Below, one piece after another: positions 10,669 to 25,120 of a stretch of 64,000 bases of DNA (the stretch's first letter is position 1; every line of letters starts with the position of its first letter). The position numbers and the translations under genes are program-made. Below the pieces are notes generated by a model. That model made no database searches, was not told the DNA's origin, and saw only the letters and a program-made list of their open reading frames with translations. The stretch is from Psoroptes ovis (lineage: Eukaryota > Arthropoda > Arachnida > Sarcoptiformes > Psoroptidae), in assembly GCA_002943765.1 (NCBI GenBank), contig PQWQ01000014.1:1178001-1242000 (forward strand). The letters run 5' to 3'.

Positions 10669-12256
10669 TTTTTAAACAACCAATCAATCGATCAATCATG
10701 AATAAAAATTTAAATCATTTTTTCATTAATTTATTTATTTTTTTATACAAAAATTCTCCAATTCGTTCATATTAATGGTAAAAAAAATATTATTTGAAAT
10801 GCATCATTTATATTCATGTGTGTGTGTTTTTGCATGTAATATTTTCAAGAAATGAGATTCACAGGAAATAATGAAAGGAAAAGGCACAAAGCATTATTTT
10901 TTTTAGTTTGAAATTTGATTGTTCTGTAAAACAAGATAAAAAGAATTAATTAATTTGTCATAGAATGAAATCAATCACCTGTCATAATTGACACCTTTTT
11001 TTCTGTATATTTTCAAAATTTCTGTATATTTGTTGTGACTATTTGTAACTCATTTTGAGTGGGGGGTTTGATTAAATTTAATTCTTATATATTTTCGTGG
11101 ATTTATTTATTTATGTCTTGAAGAAATGATTAAATTTAAGAAAATAATAATATTAAAAAAGGATTAAAGGACTAGAGATTATTAATTAATTATTTGTAAT
11201 CATTGTAAAAGATGAAGCGTAACTGCCATTCAAAAATTGAATTGAGAATAAAAATTTGAATTTTTTACAATAAATTTCATCTGATACGTTATAATGATTC
11301 AATGAAACTCAAACAATCGTTCATCATATGTATAAAGGGTTAAAATGATAATTGATTAATTGATTATTATAATGATGAATCATCGAGATTACATTACATA
11401 AAATTATATAATGATAAAATTCATTCAAAATTTTCCATATCCCACATGTTTTATTCTTTTATAAAAGTCATTTTGTGGAGAAAAAAAATATTGATTGATA
11501 GAGGTGAATGTATTAGTTTGAAGGTGCAGGTGTGTGTGTTGGTGTTGGTGTGTATTAGTGTTTATAATTTGTAAAATTGTAAAATAAAATTTATAAAAAG
11601 ATTTTCAATTATTATTATTTGTCTATATTTCTGGATAAGACACACAGAATGATGAAGAAGAAAAACAAATTAATAATTTTAAGGTTAATTAACTGATTGA
11701 TTAATTAAAATAAACAAACAAACAAACAAATAAAACAACAAAACAAACAAACAAAAAAAAAGGCACAACACAACAAACATATTCACAAAACGAAGAAGAA
11801 AAATTATATTTGATTATTTGATTGTTTGATGATTAATTATATTTTATCATTTTTTGATTTCATTTTCAAATGTTGATGAAGATTATTGATGATATTGATG
11901 ATGATGATCATAATGATGTTGATGTTGTTATTTGATAATGATTATTGAATTTTTTTTTTTTTTTGATTTAAATTGAAATCAATCCATGTGATTTATCGAT
12001 ATAATAGGTCGATTCTTACATATTAATCAAACCTATTTTATAAGATTTAGTTAGTTTTTGTTGTTGTTGTTGTTGTTGTTGCTTCATTTTTCAATACAAA
12101 CAAAACAGAATGAATTCATAAAAGAGAATGATTTATCAATATATTTATAATAATTATCATAACATAAAATTTGTATCATATATAATATATGCATCAATAA
12201 TAATAATAATAATTATAATAATGAATGAGAATCACCAATAATTTGAGATTTAATTT
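10669..12256. other. Non-coding region with simple repeats
   Basis: AT-rich sequence downstream of the FAM151-like gene on the minus strand. It holds a TG-rich tract near 11528-11556, an AAAC/AAAT-rich tract at about 11710-11760, and a TTG repeat at about 12058-12080. No exon is supported. The last part before 12256 is probably the 3' UTR of the FAM151-like gene. Confidence 0.6.
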
Positions 12257-13397
12257 TCAAAGGCTACTTGTTGCACGTCTTAATTCATTGATCACTTCAG
12301 AAGGCATATCATAAAAGACGGAATTGATTGAAAATGATTCACGTATGATGAATAAATCATGTAATGTTAAATTATTGTTGGCAAATTCTTCTGGATGTGC
12401 CCACACTGTTAATGTACTGTTTGGTATCTGTGAGATGTCACATTATGTTTCAATTAATTACAATAAATCTAAAATTTGATGAATAATTATTATGAAACAT
12501 ACCTGAAACATGAGTCGTTGTATTTCACAAATAGAATATTTAAGTAATGTTGCATTTACAGGAAATGTTAATGGTTGCATTAAATTATATTGACGTACTA
12601 ATGATGCCATATGATCAACCATTTCACGGCTATAACCAGTTTTTATTTGTCCATTCATTAAATTTGTTGTCCAGCCAATCGATATGATTGCTTTCGGGAA
12701 TCTTGTACGACATAACATTAAAAATGTCCATGCATCGACTGGCGTTGTTTGTGGATTATTTGGTCCTTTGGATTTGTATCATTTTAGAATAATTTATAAA
12801 ATTATAATAGAAAAAAATACTTACCAACAAGAATATCAGCATTCAATACGATTGGACCTTTAATAAAATCGACATGTCTAGCCAACACACGGAATGCAGG
12901 TTCAACAACACGTGTAGATTTAAAATCCAATTTGATCCCTTTCGCACAATTTGATCGAACAATTTCGATAAGAAAATCTTCCAACGTAAGATCACTATTA
13001 TTATTAGGTGGATGTGCCATTATTGGCACTGGATATCGTGATGTTTCTGCTAAACTAACATCAGCTTCAATCATAAGATCATCGCCTTTTGAGTAAAATG
13101 AAAATTATTCATAGAAAATGATCATGGACACAATTCATTAAAACCTTCATTACCTCTCAATGCTAACATTAATTTTGATCGGCTATTAACAGCGTGTGCC
13201 CAATTCAATCGTAAACCATCATTATTCATCAATGGAAAATAATCGATAAGATTTGGTGATATTTGTACACGATTATGAAATGATGGTGTTGTGGCAGCCG
13301 TACCACCATTGGTAGTCGTTGTGCTTGGACTTGATGGAAATATTGTACGGCCAATACATGGCTGTGTGATTGTTGTTGAACACTGGAATCCAATCAT
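12257..13397 (-). CDS. FAM151B: FAM151B-like (menorin family) protein
   Basis: Exons on the minus strand are 13397-13154, 13085-12825, 12765-12503 and 12427-12257. The introns are 68, 59 and 75 nt, and all junctions keep frame, giving 312 residues. That is close to the usual FAM151B size. Family motifs occur in order: 'WAHAVNSRSKLMLAL', 'MIEADVSL', 'PIMAHPPNNNSDLTLEDFL', 'KGIKLDFKS', 'NADILVG', 'ISIGWTT', 'TFPVNATL' and 'STLTVW'. The family is related to PLC-like phosphodiesterases (DUF2181/menorin domain); its biochemical role is poorly defined. The Glu, His and Lys-Asp residues of the EAD, AHPP and KLDFK motifs are all present. The ATG at 13397 gives no signal peptide, as in FAM151B. An unseen 5' exon is still possible, since a TTCCAG that could act as a splice acceptor follows this ATG. 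Confidence 0.9.
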
Positions 13398-14876
13398 TTT
13401 TTTTTTCAAATATGAAAATTATATGAATTATTGAAGGTTTGTAACAAAATAATTAATAATCAACGTAATTCACTTTTAAAATGAATTAATTTTTTTCAAC
13501 AACAACAACAATAAAAATAAATACAAAAACAAAACAAAATATAACAAACAAATCGAATAACAACCAAAGATGATTCAAATGAAACCAATGTTTAATCAAT
13601 GAATCAATATCATTTCATTTCTTCTTCTTGAAAAAGATTCTGAGTTTTGCAAAAACAAACACCAGAAAAAAATACAAATTACAAATGATGATGACGACGA
13701 CGACAACAACATGTGAATCGTTTTGGTATGATGATGATGATGAAAATATGATCAATGAAATGGCTAAAACTACGTATATTTATAACCTCTAACCGAAGTC
13801 AAAAATAATAATAAAAATGATTTCTGATTCGAAAGTAAAAGAAAAACCTGGTTTTATTTTCTGATTTTCTTGGTTTTCTTTTTTTTTCACAAAATGGAAA
13901 AGACGACAAACAAACAATTGGATAGGATTCACTTGAAAAAAAAATATTGATCCAATGATGATGATGATGATGATGATAATGGTGTGTGTATGCATATACG
14001 CTGCTTTGAAACTAAAAATACGCCTGATTTTTTGATTTTTCGTTTTTTTTTCGGGATAACCGAAAAAATGAACAATGTCTTAACCGAAAAGAAAATGTTC
14101 AAAAAAAAAAATCAAAAATAAAACTTGATAGACTTGAAAATCAGGTTTTCAAACATACACATAGAGGCTATTGCCTTGCTATTATGATAACAATAAACAA
14201 TATTAAACACAAACTAAATTAACGAAATAAAATTCCAACTTCAAGTTTGAATTAACGTTTCATGTGTATGCTTGTGCTTGTATGTTTGTGTTTCCGAGAA
14301 ATGGAGGTCGGTCGATCGGTTATTTTCGACCGAAACAAGGTAAACAACGGCAGCTACAACGACAACAACAACGGGATTTTTATTTATTTTTCCAAGATTG
14401 AAAAATATAAATGAAATGAGAGTGAAATTTAGTTTATTTCAAAGAGAAATTTTTCTTATTTATTCATTATTTTTTGTTTGAAAATGAAACTTAATAATCG
14501 TTTGATTTTCACAAATGAAAAAAAAAATTGAAATTGATTCACACACACACTGGCATACTCACACAGTTCATGATCGTCATGTTCGTATTGAAAATTGTAT
14601 TTAATTTTCATTAAATCAATTCAAATACATGACAACAAATATGTAAAACTATGCGAAATATGGTTAAGAAAAACAGCAACAGCAACAACCTGTTGCATTT
14701 TTGGGCCGGTATTTTTTCATTTATTCAATTTGATTTTCATTTTTTTAAAAGGATATTGAAATAATTTCGATACATAATAGCAAATGTCTAAAAAACATAA
14801 TAATGAATTGAAGAACTGGTGTACATATGCCTAAATTAAATAGAATTATATTTGGGATATAAAAAAAATTGATGTA

Positions 14877-14956
14877 TCAGGTTGTCCGATAAGTTCTTGC
14901 CGATTGTCTCATAATTACCTACGATATAATCGACAAAAACTTTTCGGACGACCTAA
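14877..14956. mobile_element. 80-bp TA-flanked palindromic MITE, subfamily A
   Basis: The element begins TCAGGTTGTCCGATAAGTTC and ends GGACGACCTAA. It is flanked by TA on both sides (14875-76 and 14957-58) and is exactly 80 bp. The arms pair over about 27 nt with a few mismatches. TIR sequence and TA duplication are typical of Tc1/mariner-mobilised miniature elements. There is no coding capacity. Confidence 0.85.
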
Positions 14957-17376
14957 TATTAATAATAATAATAATCATTTGAAGACAAATATTTTCAAAA
15001 GAAAAAAAATGATTAAAGAAAGAGCAAGTTCATAACCATCATCCTCATCATCATCATCATCATTATAATTATCAGTATTTATTTTCATTAAATAAAAATA
15101 AAACCTTTTGAAGAGATATATTTTGAAAATCTCTGCATTGCCAGATGATGAAACATGAATATTTCAATCCATATGGCGGAAATATTAAGATCATCATTAT
15201 TGTATAAGACTGAAGGTGTATAATACACTTCCAAAGAGACCAAAATAATGAAAAAAAAAATGGAAATAATAATCCTTTTTTTCAAAAAAGATGGAATCAA
15301 ACCAAATGGACAAAAATAGAATTCATTGTTTCAAATTCATTCATTCATTCATTTTTCAATCATTATCATCATCAATATTATCATTATAATAATATATCAA
15401 AAGACATGTCGAAGACATGTCGAGTTTATTGACTTTTTTCATTTTTGGTTTTTTTTGGTTTGCTGAAAATGAAATGAAATGAAAAGGTATATAACACTAC
15501 TTTAAGGCATTTCTCTTTCACTTTTATTTCATTTTTAGATTATTTTTAAATTTAATTTTGACATCATCATCATATGTTCGATTCAGAAGCAAAAAAAAAA
15601 AAAAAAAAAAGGAATCAATCGATTGATTGATTGGATTTTTTTTTTGTTCATTCAATCAATCAAACAATGATTGACAATTGACATTGTGTTTGAAATTGAA
15701 AGAGAAATCGATTTTGAAAAAAACGAAAAAAAAACGAAAATGAAAGCTCATGAAATTTTTTTTTCAAGATATTTTGTCTGATTCAATCAATTATTAAATT
15801 CAGAGAAATTTATTTTCTCACAAAATGGCATTAACAGTATTGATTTGATTGATTGAAGAAAATCAGAAAAAAACTGCCAAAAATAAACTCTTACCGAAGC
15901 AATGAATTTTTTAAATGAAAATTATAATAATTATTATTACCATTTTGAAAGACATTTGTTTTTCATTGTGAAATTTACACAATGCATATCTCATTGAAAT
16001 AATCAAATGGCCTATTTTATGAAATAATTAGACATGATTTATTTGTTTGTTGTTCAAGTATAAGAACATGAATGAATGAATGGATGAATGGATGGTATTT
16101 TTTTCATTTGTATTAATTAATTATAATTATTATAACATATACAGTCTTGAATAACTTTTTGTTTTTCGAAAAAAAATGGTCAAAATATTCAATAAATCAA
16201 CATTTCAAATATTCAATATTTACCTGGTTATATTTCATTAGGATTTTACTGTTGCTGTTCTTTCAAGTTGCTGATATTGTTGTTGTTGTTGTTGAATGGT
16301 GGTAATTAATGATATAATGATTAATTAAAGAAATTCAAAGAAAAAAAAATTTGATTCAAAAGGAATGTGTGTTTTTCTTGTTTCGTTGATCCAATCGGCG
16401 TAAATTTTTGTATGAGAAATAATAATTTTGCTCTTGAAATTCAATGAATGAAAATGAATGTTGGAGAAAAATTTTCGAACAAATTTCAATTAAAAATTCA
16501 TAATTAAATACGATCGGAAAATTGAATGAAAATTGATGCTTTGAATGCTTTGAATTCAATTTCTTTTGAACAAAAAAAAAATTAATCAACAAATCAACTG
16601 TTGTTGACCATAATATTTCGACACCAAACACACACACACACAAATACCAACACTACTAATTAAACCAATCAATCAATTCGATAATCAATTAAATAATCAT
16701 TCGATTTAATTTCAAAAAAAAAAATTAATCCATTCTCAATGGAAAATCTCACCGAAAAAAAAATCAACACAAAAGTCATAAATTATCATTTAAATAAAAT
16801 GAAAAATAAATCAGATTGAATATCAATTGAATACATTTCAACAAACAATCAACGAAAATACAAAATAATAATGCATACATTCAATGCAATGATTCAATTC
16901 ATTTTATTTAATACATTTTTTGATGATCAAACATCAACCATCATCATGACAACAACAACAACAACAGAAAACAGAAAACAGCATGATTAAATACATGATT
17001 AAATGAATAAAAATTCATTTGCGCATATGTTGATTTGATTTTGATATTTTTTTTTTCTTGACTAAATTTCAAATAATAATAATAACATTTCAATATACAC
17101 ACATACCAATTAGAATTATACCAGAACCAATTCATTTTTATATTTATTTTTGAATGTTTGATTGTTATTTTTGGGCGCCATTTATAAAATAACAAATAAT
17201 AAAATTTATGCATTAAAAAAGCCATGATTATGATGATGACGATGATGATGATGATGATAATGTGGTGGTAAGGTCAATGCTCCTCGAAAAAAAAATAGTT
17301 GACGATCATCATCATCATCATATTTTCATTTTTCAATTTATACTTTTACACTATACGTTCATTCACCATAATAATA

Positions 17377-17456
17377 TTAGGTTGTCCTAAAAGTTTTTGC
17401 CGATTATATTGTAAGGAATCATGAGAAAATCGGCAAGAACTTATCGGACAACTTAA
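17377..17456. mobile_element. 80-bp TA-flanked palindromic MITE, subfamily A
   Basis: It starts TTAGGTTGTCCTAAAAGTTT and ends TCGGACAACTTAA, with TA on both sides; length 80 bp. The interior (GATTATATTGTAAGGAATCA and onward) matches the copies at 14877, 21761 and 59855, in one orientation or the other. Confidence 0.85.
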
Positions 17457-18168
17457 TAATAATAATAATAATAATATTAAAGCGAAAAAATACGGAAGTA
17501 TGTAAAAATTATTATTATTTTTGTTTATGTGTGTGTGTGTATATGTTGCCATATCAAACGCAATTGAAAAATTTGTTTGTTTATTTGTTTGTTTGTTGTG
17601 TTTTAATTTATTTGAATAGAAATTTGTAAAATTAAAAATCTATGAATGAATGGTATATGGATGGAGGAATGTAGGGATATATATTTGTATTTATTTATAT
17701 CATCATCATCATCATCCATACACACATTGATATCATCAATACTCATATTGAATAATATTTGAGAGGCAAAAAAAAAAAAAAAATAAAGATGAAATAATTT
17801 TTTTTCTTTTTTACTAAAAGTAACCCCAAGTAAAAAATTTTGACATGAAATTGTAGAATTTTCCAAAGTTGAACTGTCTTTGGGTGATTTTTTTTTTTAA
17901 ATATAAATTTCCACAGTTAATGACATTTTTAAAATAATTATTTTCAATTGATAATATAAAATAAACGGCAACCAGTAATAATAATTAAGATTGCAATAAT
18001 TATGATCTTCAAGAATATTGTTTGCCAGTTGCCAGTTTCGTAAAAATAATGTATGTTTACTTGTTGTTTTGTTCTATATTTGGTTTGGGTAAAAATTTTC
18101 ATTTTTAATATGTAATAAGTGTTTGTGTGTGTGTTTGTGTGAAATTGATATTTGAATGTTTGTATGTA

Positions 18169-18248
18169 CTAGGTTGTTCAAAAAGTTTTTGCGTTCGAAC
18201 TAATACAGCTCTATTATATCGAACGCAAAAACTTTCTGAACAACCCAG
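18169..18248. mobile_element. 80-bp TA-flanked palindromic MITE, subfamily C
   Basis: It starts CTAGGTTGTTCAAAAAGTTT and ends CTTTCTGAACAACCCAG, with TA on both sides; length 80 bp. The inner arms carry GCGTTCGA/TCGAACGC, unlike the other copies, so this is a separate subfamily with the same overall length. It lies about 30 bp after a TG-rich tract. Confidence 0.85.
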
Positions 18249-20112
18249 TATATTTTGTCATTTATTTTGCTACAAGTGTGGGAGTTTTTTTTTTTTTTTT
18301 TTTTGCTTCTTGACTTTTAAATTGAATTTCTTATGTCTCGGATATTTGAAAAATTAATTTAATGTTTACTTTCATTAATTTGAATGTGTGCTGCAATTAT
18401 TACGCCACAATTTTTGAAGGTAATTTCTTTTTTCTTTCTTCTGTGAATATACACAAAAATTGAACTAATTTTTTATTAGTTTTTTGTTGTGTATGTTTAA
18501 CACTAGTTCAAACATCAATGTCATTGATCTGGATGGGATATGGTGGAGCAAAATGAATTTTTTTTTTTCGGTTACCACAGTGACCAGAAAATTTTAAATG
18601 TTATCATATTAAAATTTCGTTGAAAAACACTCAATTTGCCAGGGCGAATCGCTTGAATGTGAATAAATATTAGATAAATAGACATAAGACTAATAAGCTG
18701 ATATTCAAATTGATGATTATAAAAATAGATTTTGATTTTCAAATATCGTCCGTGAAAAGATATAATCATAAAACAAAAAGCAACAAATCATAATCGATCA
18801 AATCGATTGATTAATTGATCTTTATTTCTTTTTTTTTTTAATTTTCATTTCATTTCTTCATATGTTTATTTTTGATTATCGATTGATCAATTGATCAATC
18901 AATTTAAAAATCTCTACAATTCAAATCAAAATTGATCGAGGACAATGACTGACATCGAACTTTGATTGTAAAAGAAAAAAAAATCATTAAAAATATTTTG
19001 ACTCTATGAGTGTTTTTGGCTAAACCCTTTGATCAGAAGAGAAAAACGAAATTTTCTGCAAGAGAACAACAACAAATCTGGTTGAATAAATTGTAAAGAT
19101 TTCAAGACAAAAAACTCGAAAAAACAGGTGAAAGATTATGATTTAACCAAGAAAAAATCAAATCAAATACAAATCTGATTAATTTGATTTCGAGTCAATA
19201 TGAAATGAAATGAAAATGAAAAATTAATTTTCAAAGTATAATTTCATTTGTAAAATAAAATTAATCAATTAAAAGTTTTTAATTATTATCAATTACTATT
19301 GGTGGATATCATTATTAATTTTCAAAAAAAAAAAAAATATTCATTTAAGGATATACAATATCAACAGTCAACAGCAATCAACGACATTATTATCATCACC
19401 AACATTTACTACGTATTTTCTGTTCACACAAAATAAAAACATGGAAAATATTGAAAAAAAAATAAATTCAAGTCATCGGACATTGCCCTTTTAATGGTTT
19501 GAAATGTGGAAAAATAAAATAAAAAAAGAGAAAGTGGCAACGACCAATATTATCAAATAAATATTATTTGAACTCAGCACAAACACAATCATCATCATCA
19601 TCATCATTCATTCATTTATCATTCATCATTCAATGATGATGATGAACAGTTGTTGAAATATTCATTCATTCAAACACAAAAACAAAAATAAATGATGATG
19701 ATGATCCACTTTGGATGGCTTAGGCACAACACCATCAAACACACACCAAATACTTACATAGAAACATGCTGAACACACCTTTTACCTGGTTGGTTGAATA
19801 ATTTGATTTAAATTCAAAATGTTCATCTTACCTTAATGTACAACGAATAGATCTTGTACTTGTCAAAAATTATTTCCATTTTAGATCTAAAATCCATCTT
19901 GAAAATTGTGTGTCCAATCTATAGACAACATAGGTTCATATATGCTTCAAATGCTTCATTTTTTTTTTTTCGTTCGTAGGTTTATTAGTTCATCATCATT
20001 TGATTCAAGTTGTTACTGGTTGTTCTTGTTTTTTCCATTTATTTTCATTATTATTCACATATAATAATGATAATAATAATGAAAATAACAACAGCACAAA
20101 TCTATAAATAAA

Positions 20113-20169
20113 AACTTATAAAAAATATATCTACAAGATATCGTTTTGTAGATCTAACAGTTATAAGTT
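20113..20169. other. Two-tier hairpin
   Basis: The outer arms AACTTATAA (20113-20121) and TTATAAGTT (20161-20169) are perfectly complementary. Inside them ATCTACAA (20129-20136) pairs with TTGTAGAT (20146-20153), leaving a 9-nt loop and internal bulges. It could be a chance AT-rich palindrome, a degraded inverted-repeat element or a transcribed stem-loop. Function is unknown. Confidence 0.4.
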
Positions 20170-21760
20170 ATTATTATTATTTTAGTTGTTTGATTGTAGG
20201 TTATTTTGATCATCTTGCATTTGCTTTCGGTTGTTGTTGGCGTTGTTGTTTCTGGCTGTTGTTGGTCGTTGAGCTTGAATAACAGGCTATAGTTTCTCGT
20301 TGCTGGTGTTGTTGTTGCTGGCGTTATCATTTAAGAAAAATTTTCATGTATTATTTGTAATTGAAATTATTATTATTTTTCTACCAAAAAAAAAAAAATT
20401 CAAAATAACTCCATGTTTTTAGATTTAAATCTTTCCACATTTTTTTTTTGCAGGTCAAATCGTGCTTTTTTCTTTATTTTTGATTGCTTGTATTTTCATG
20501 TGTTTGAAATGTTTGATTTTTTCGTTGATTTCGGTCATTTTGACCATGCATTTTTCTGAAAAAATTGCCAGATCATTTCCCATCATTTTGATTTCATATT
20601 TTATTCTCAGCATTATTCAATTTGATTCAAATTTGATTTGATTCGAATTTAAAATTCATTTAAATTCTAAATTCACGTAAATTATTATTATTATCCGTAT
20701 TTGACTTTAATACAATTAGGTAATTTTTGAAAATGATGGAGAATCATTAAATTCCAAAGAAAAAATAGACGTGTTTTCAAAGGTTTAAAGGTTTTCCAAA
20801 TGTGTGTGCGTGTGTGTTCCAAATCCATTTAAGGATCGTCGTCGTCGTTCGAAAGTCAATGATCGAGAATAATAACATAGTGAATGATAATGATGATGAT
20901 GATGATGATGATGATTGGACCACCAACCAGTCAAAGTCTACCAAACAATTAAGAATGATGATGATTGTGTCAAGACAAGATAATAAAAAATTGGTTCGCT
21001 TATTGTTGTATTCATTATTTTTTTGAATAAATGAACCAAAGGATTTTTTGATTTTTTTTTTTGAATTTGTTTGAATAATAATCATACTCTTTCAATCATT
21101 ATTATCAATTGAGAGTATCGCTATTATCATTCATTTATTTTTTTTTTAAATTTTATTTTCGATTATGGCCACAAGATGATCATCGTCGTCGTCGTTTGGC
21201 GATGATGTCGACCTAATGGCGGACAATGAACTGTAATTGAACTTTTCTTTATTCGGTCATTGACTTTGTATTTTGGTTATAAAAAAAAAAAAAAAATATA
21301 AAGGACTTTGTTCAATTCACTTCTCACATTTGTAAAAAATGTTGAAAATTATTTTTTTTATTATTTTTGATTTGTGTTTCTCTTTTGTTTTTGTGTGCGA
21401 AATTTTAAAAATTCAAAAAAAAATTCAAAACTTTGATTTTCGAACAAAAGATGTCGATTTTGAATTTTTGAAATTTTGCCATTTTTCAATTGTATCAATC
21501 AATTTTTTGATTGCTTTAGGCGTCATCTTTTGAATGGTGATTGGAATATTTTCGCTTTTCTCACACATTAATTCAGATTCAAATTACAAAAAAAAATAAA
21601 AATAAAAATAAAAAAATAAATCAAAATGATTGATCAATAAATCGATTATTATAAAATAATGATTATTATTATTGAAGGGCAATAAATATAGATTTCATTG
21701 ATTGAGAAATATTTTCAAAACCGCAAAATATTTTCAAGAAAAAATATCTTGAGAAAAATA

Positions 21761-21840
21761 TTAGGTTGTCCGAAAAGTTTTTGCCGGTTATATCGTAGCT
21801 AATCATTGGAAAATCGACAAGAACTTTTCGGACAAACTAA
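21761..21840. mobile_element. 80-bp TA-flanked palindromic MITE, subfamily A
   Basis: It starts TTAGGTTGTCCGAAAAGTTT and ends CTTTTCGGACAAACTAA, with TA on both sides; length 80 bp. The arms remain well paired. The interior resembles the copy at 59855 read on the opposite strand, sharing GATTTTCCAATGATT. Confidence 0.87.
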
Positions 21841-22330
21841 TATAAGATTTTTTTTTCTCGAGAAATTTTCATCATCAATAAAATTATACGAAAAAAAAAA
21901 AAAAATTAATGGGAAAAAATCATTATTATTTAGTTTTTGATTTATTCGTTTCAAAATACGAGATATATATAATTTTCAAGCGAATTGAAATAATAATATT
22001 CGGGAACAAATGTCAAATGAAAATAAAAATTGAAAAATGTCAATTCATTTTTGCCATCATCATTCGAATCATTATTATTATTACAACATTTCATTGATTT
22101 ATTTTTGGCCATTTTTTCTCAAATTTTTTTGATTTTTTTTCTGCGCCATTCAAATCATCAAATTGTGTGATATGTGTACAATAATTATTCAATGTACATT
22201 CATTCATTTAATGAGAAAAAAAAATGAATATGGAAAAATCAATCGAAATTTTCGATTGAATTGAAAATGATAATAATAATAATAATAAAAATTCAATTTT
22301 CAATTAATTTCTTTTGTTTTTTCCATTCTT

Positions 22331-22333
<3 letters not shown>

Positions 22334-22371
<38 letters not shown>
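22334..22371. repeat. (TC)19 microsatellite
   Basis: An uninterrupted TC dinucleotide run of 38 bp. No gene is adjacent. Confidence 0.95.
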
Positions 22372-22374
<3 letters not shown>

Positions 22375-25093
22375 GATTTCTAATTATGGTAATTAATTTA
22401 TTAAGAAGAAATGAAATCGAAGAGAGAAAATATAGGGAAAAAAAACATTTGTTATTTGACATTTTCATTTTTTTTTTCAAATCTTGAATTTGTTTTTCTA
22501 TTTGTTTGAATGTAAATGTAAAGTCATTACGGTATTTTATTATTATAATAATAATAGTCATTATCATTATTGAATGTTTTTCTCCTGATATTATTATTAA
22601 CGTGTGTGTTATTATGATACAAATTAATAATATTTTTAGTAACAACAAACAAACAAATGATTTTTGAAAAGTACAATTTTAAATAGGAAAAATGAAAATA
22701 ATAATAATTTAAAACAAAGCAAAATTTAATGCACGCAAACTTTAACATTTTGATTTTTCAAAATTCAAAAAAAAATGAAAATGAAAATCGATGAATTCAA
22801 AGCAGAGAACCAAATATACAATGGGACCGAATGGGAAAAATTTGAAAATCGATTTTTTTTTGCATTTTGTTTCATTGAAAATTCAAACAATTTTTCAATT
22901 ACATTTTCATTTTTCGGTGGAGAAAAATGAATGAAAAATTTGAATAATATGGTAATTATTATTAGATATTCTTTTTTTCGTTGTGGTTCAAATATCCTTT
23001 TTTTTATACGACAATTCTTAATTCTTGATGGCAATTTTGTCTTTCCATTATTATTTCACATTTTTTGCCTTCATATAATTGAAAATTGACAGGGACAAAT
23101 TCAAAGACAAATTTTCGAGAGGAATTTCCATAATTGAAAACCGAAAAAAAAATTCAATGGAATTTAAATCAAGGAAAAAATTATGAAAAATTTTCCCAAC
23201 TTTAAACTATTGAAAAACCCTGTGTGTTTTCGTATGATTTGAGTGCGATATTTCAAGGTCTTATCCTTTTGTCTTCATTTCTGGTGATTTGTTTTATACG
23301 ATTCTTATTCTTATTCTTCGCGAAAATTTGATTCATTTTTCATTTTATTCCATTTTCATTTCTTTGTCTCTTTTGAAATGCAGAAAAAAAAGATTCTCTC
23401 AAAAATCTTGAATCACAAAACATTTATGATAATAAGAACAAGAATTTTTTTTCACCAAAAGTGGGCTCTATGTTATTATTATCCATAAGAATAATCATGG
23501 AATCCATTATAATTCAGAAATGATTATTCTTAAAACAAAAGAAAAAAAAATGGAAAAACATTTGAAGCTCGGAATTCCATAATGTTGGAATTTTGAATGT
23601 TGAATTTTTGGTCGAGAAATTGGCTCAAACATAAAAAAACTTTGATTTATTCATTCCATGTTTCATATCCGAACAAATCACAGCAGCAACAGCAACAAAC
23701 GACGACGACGACGACGACGATTGTCGACAAATTAATCGTCCTTGATTATTATTTGTATTTATATTTTTAATGAGAATCATTCGTCATTTTCTTGTTTTCA
23801 TTTCTTGAATTCATTTCTTGTTTATGCCATTTTTCTTCGATTCAAGAATGTCGTAAAAAAACAAAAAAACAAAATTCTTTTCGTTCATATTGCAATTGAT
23901 GAATGAGAATACACATACCAAGCAGCCAGCAAAAAAAAAACAAAGCGACGACAACGACATGAAAAAATGTTCGTTTTCTGGAACATTTTTTTTTTGGGAA
24001 TTATTTCCGGCCAGAAACGACGATCGAAAATCTTCTAAAAAGTAATATTGCTTGAATCAAAAAAAAAAAAAAAAAAAAATGTAAATGTCAAGTAATGATG
24101 ACCCATTTTGTTTTTCTAATAATAATAATAATTGTCATATATATAAAAAAATGCGAAACAAATAAATAATTTTCTATTCAATATTCATTATTTTTTTCTC
24201 GAAATGAAATACTTATTTAATAATAAGTGTATGTCTATGAGTATTTTGATTTTTTTCAAAATCAAAATAAACGAATAAATCACTGATAAATCATATTCAT
24301 TTCTCATTAAAAATATCCGAAAACAAACAAACAAGCAAATGAATTCAATGAATATCTGAATGACAAATAAATAAATGAATAAATAGAAAAAAAATGAATT
24401 GGAAAATGTCGAAATTATTAAAAATAAGAAAAAAAAAATAAAATAAAATCACAAACAAACAACACAACAAGTAAATTACATTATTATCATTATCATTATT
24501 ATTATTATTGTTATTATGATCATTATTAATACATCATGAACGATTATTATTATTATTATTATAATGTAATATAATGATAATAACATTAACATAATCATGT
24601 CAATGTTACTATGTCTCGGTTGTTGTCATTATGATTATTGTTATTTTAATGATTATTATTTAGATTGTTATTGCCATCATTATCGTTATTATCATTGATA
24701 TATATCTATCAAAAAATACATGTGCTTTTAAATATAGAATGAATTAATTTGAAAAAAACACGAAAAATGTGACAAAAAATAATTTTTTTTTTTTTGAATG
24801 ATTTTATTATAATTCATTCATATTCACACTCATTCATATATATGAATAAATGAATTCATTCGCTCATTCATTCATATTGTTCAAAACTTGTCATTGAAAA
24901 ATAATGAATATATAAAGTGATCATAATCCATCAAAATTCAAAAATTTGTTAATTAAAATTAATATTTTTTTCCGTTAATTCATTCATTCATTCATTCATT
25001 CGATGTTATTCATTCATTCATTAATTTCTATTGTTTTTGTTTTTTGAATGAATGAATATGAATGAATATGATTGATGATCATTTTATTATTAA

Positions 25094-25120
25094 AACTATG
25101 ATTATATAATAATCATAGTT
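25094..25120. other. Perfect 12-bp inverted repeat
   Basis: AACTATGATTAT and ATAATCATAGTT flank a 3-nt loop. It is a perfect palindrome in AT-rich DNA with no associated gene. It may be only a cruciform-prone site. Confidence 0.5.

Noticed and set aside
13789..13995. Poly-Ile frame that looks like a signal anchor upstream of the FAM151-like gene
   Set aside because: The hydrophobic run is the translation of a TCA/TGA microsatellite. Its possible donor has the wrong phase for the next exon, and FAM151B proteins have no signal peptide.
20777..21085. About 100-codon open frames on both strands with Ser or Asp runs
   Set aside because: They are complementary readings of a GAT/ATC microsatellite with no splice context or homology.
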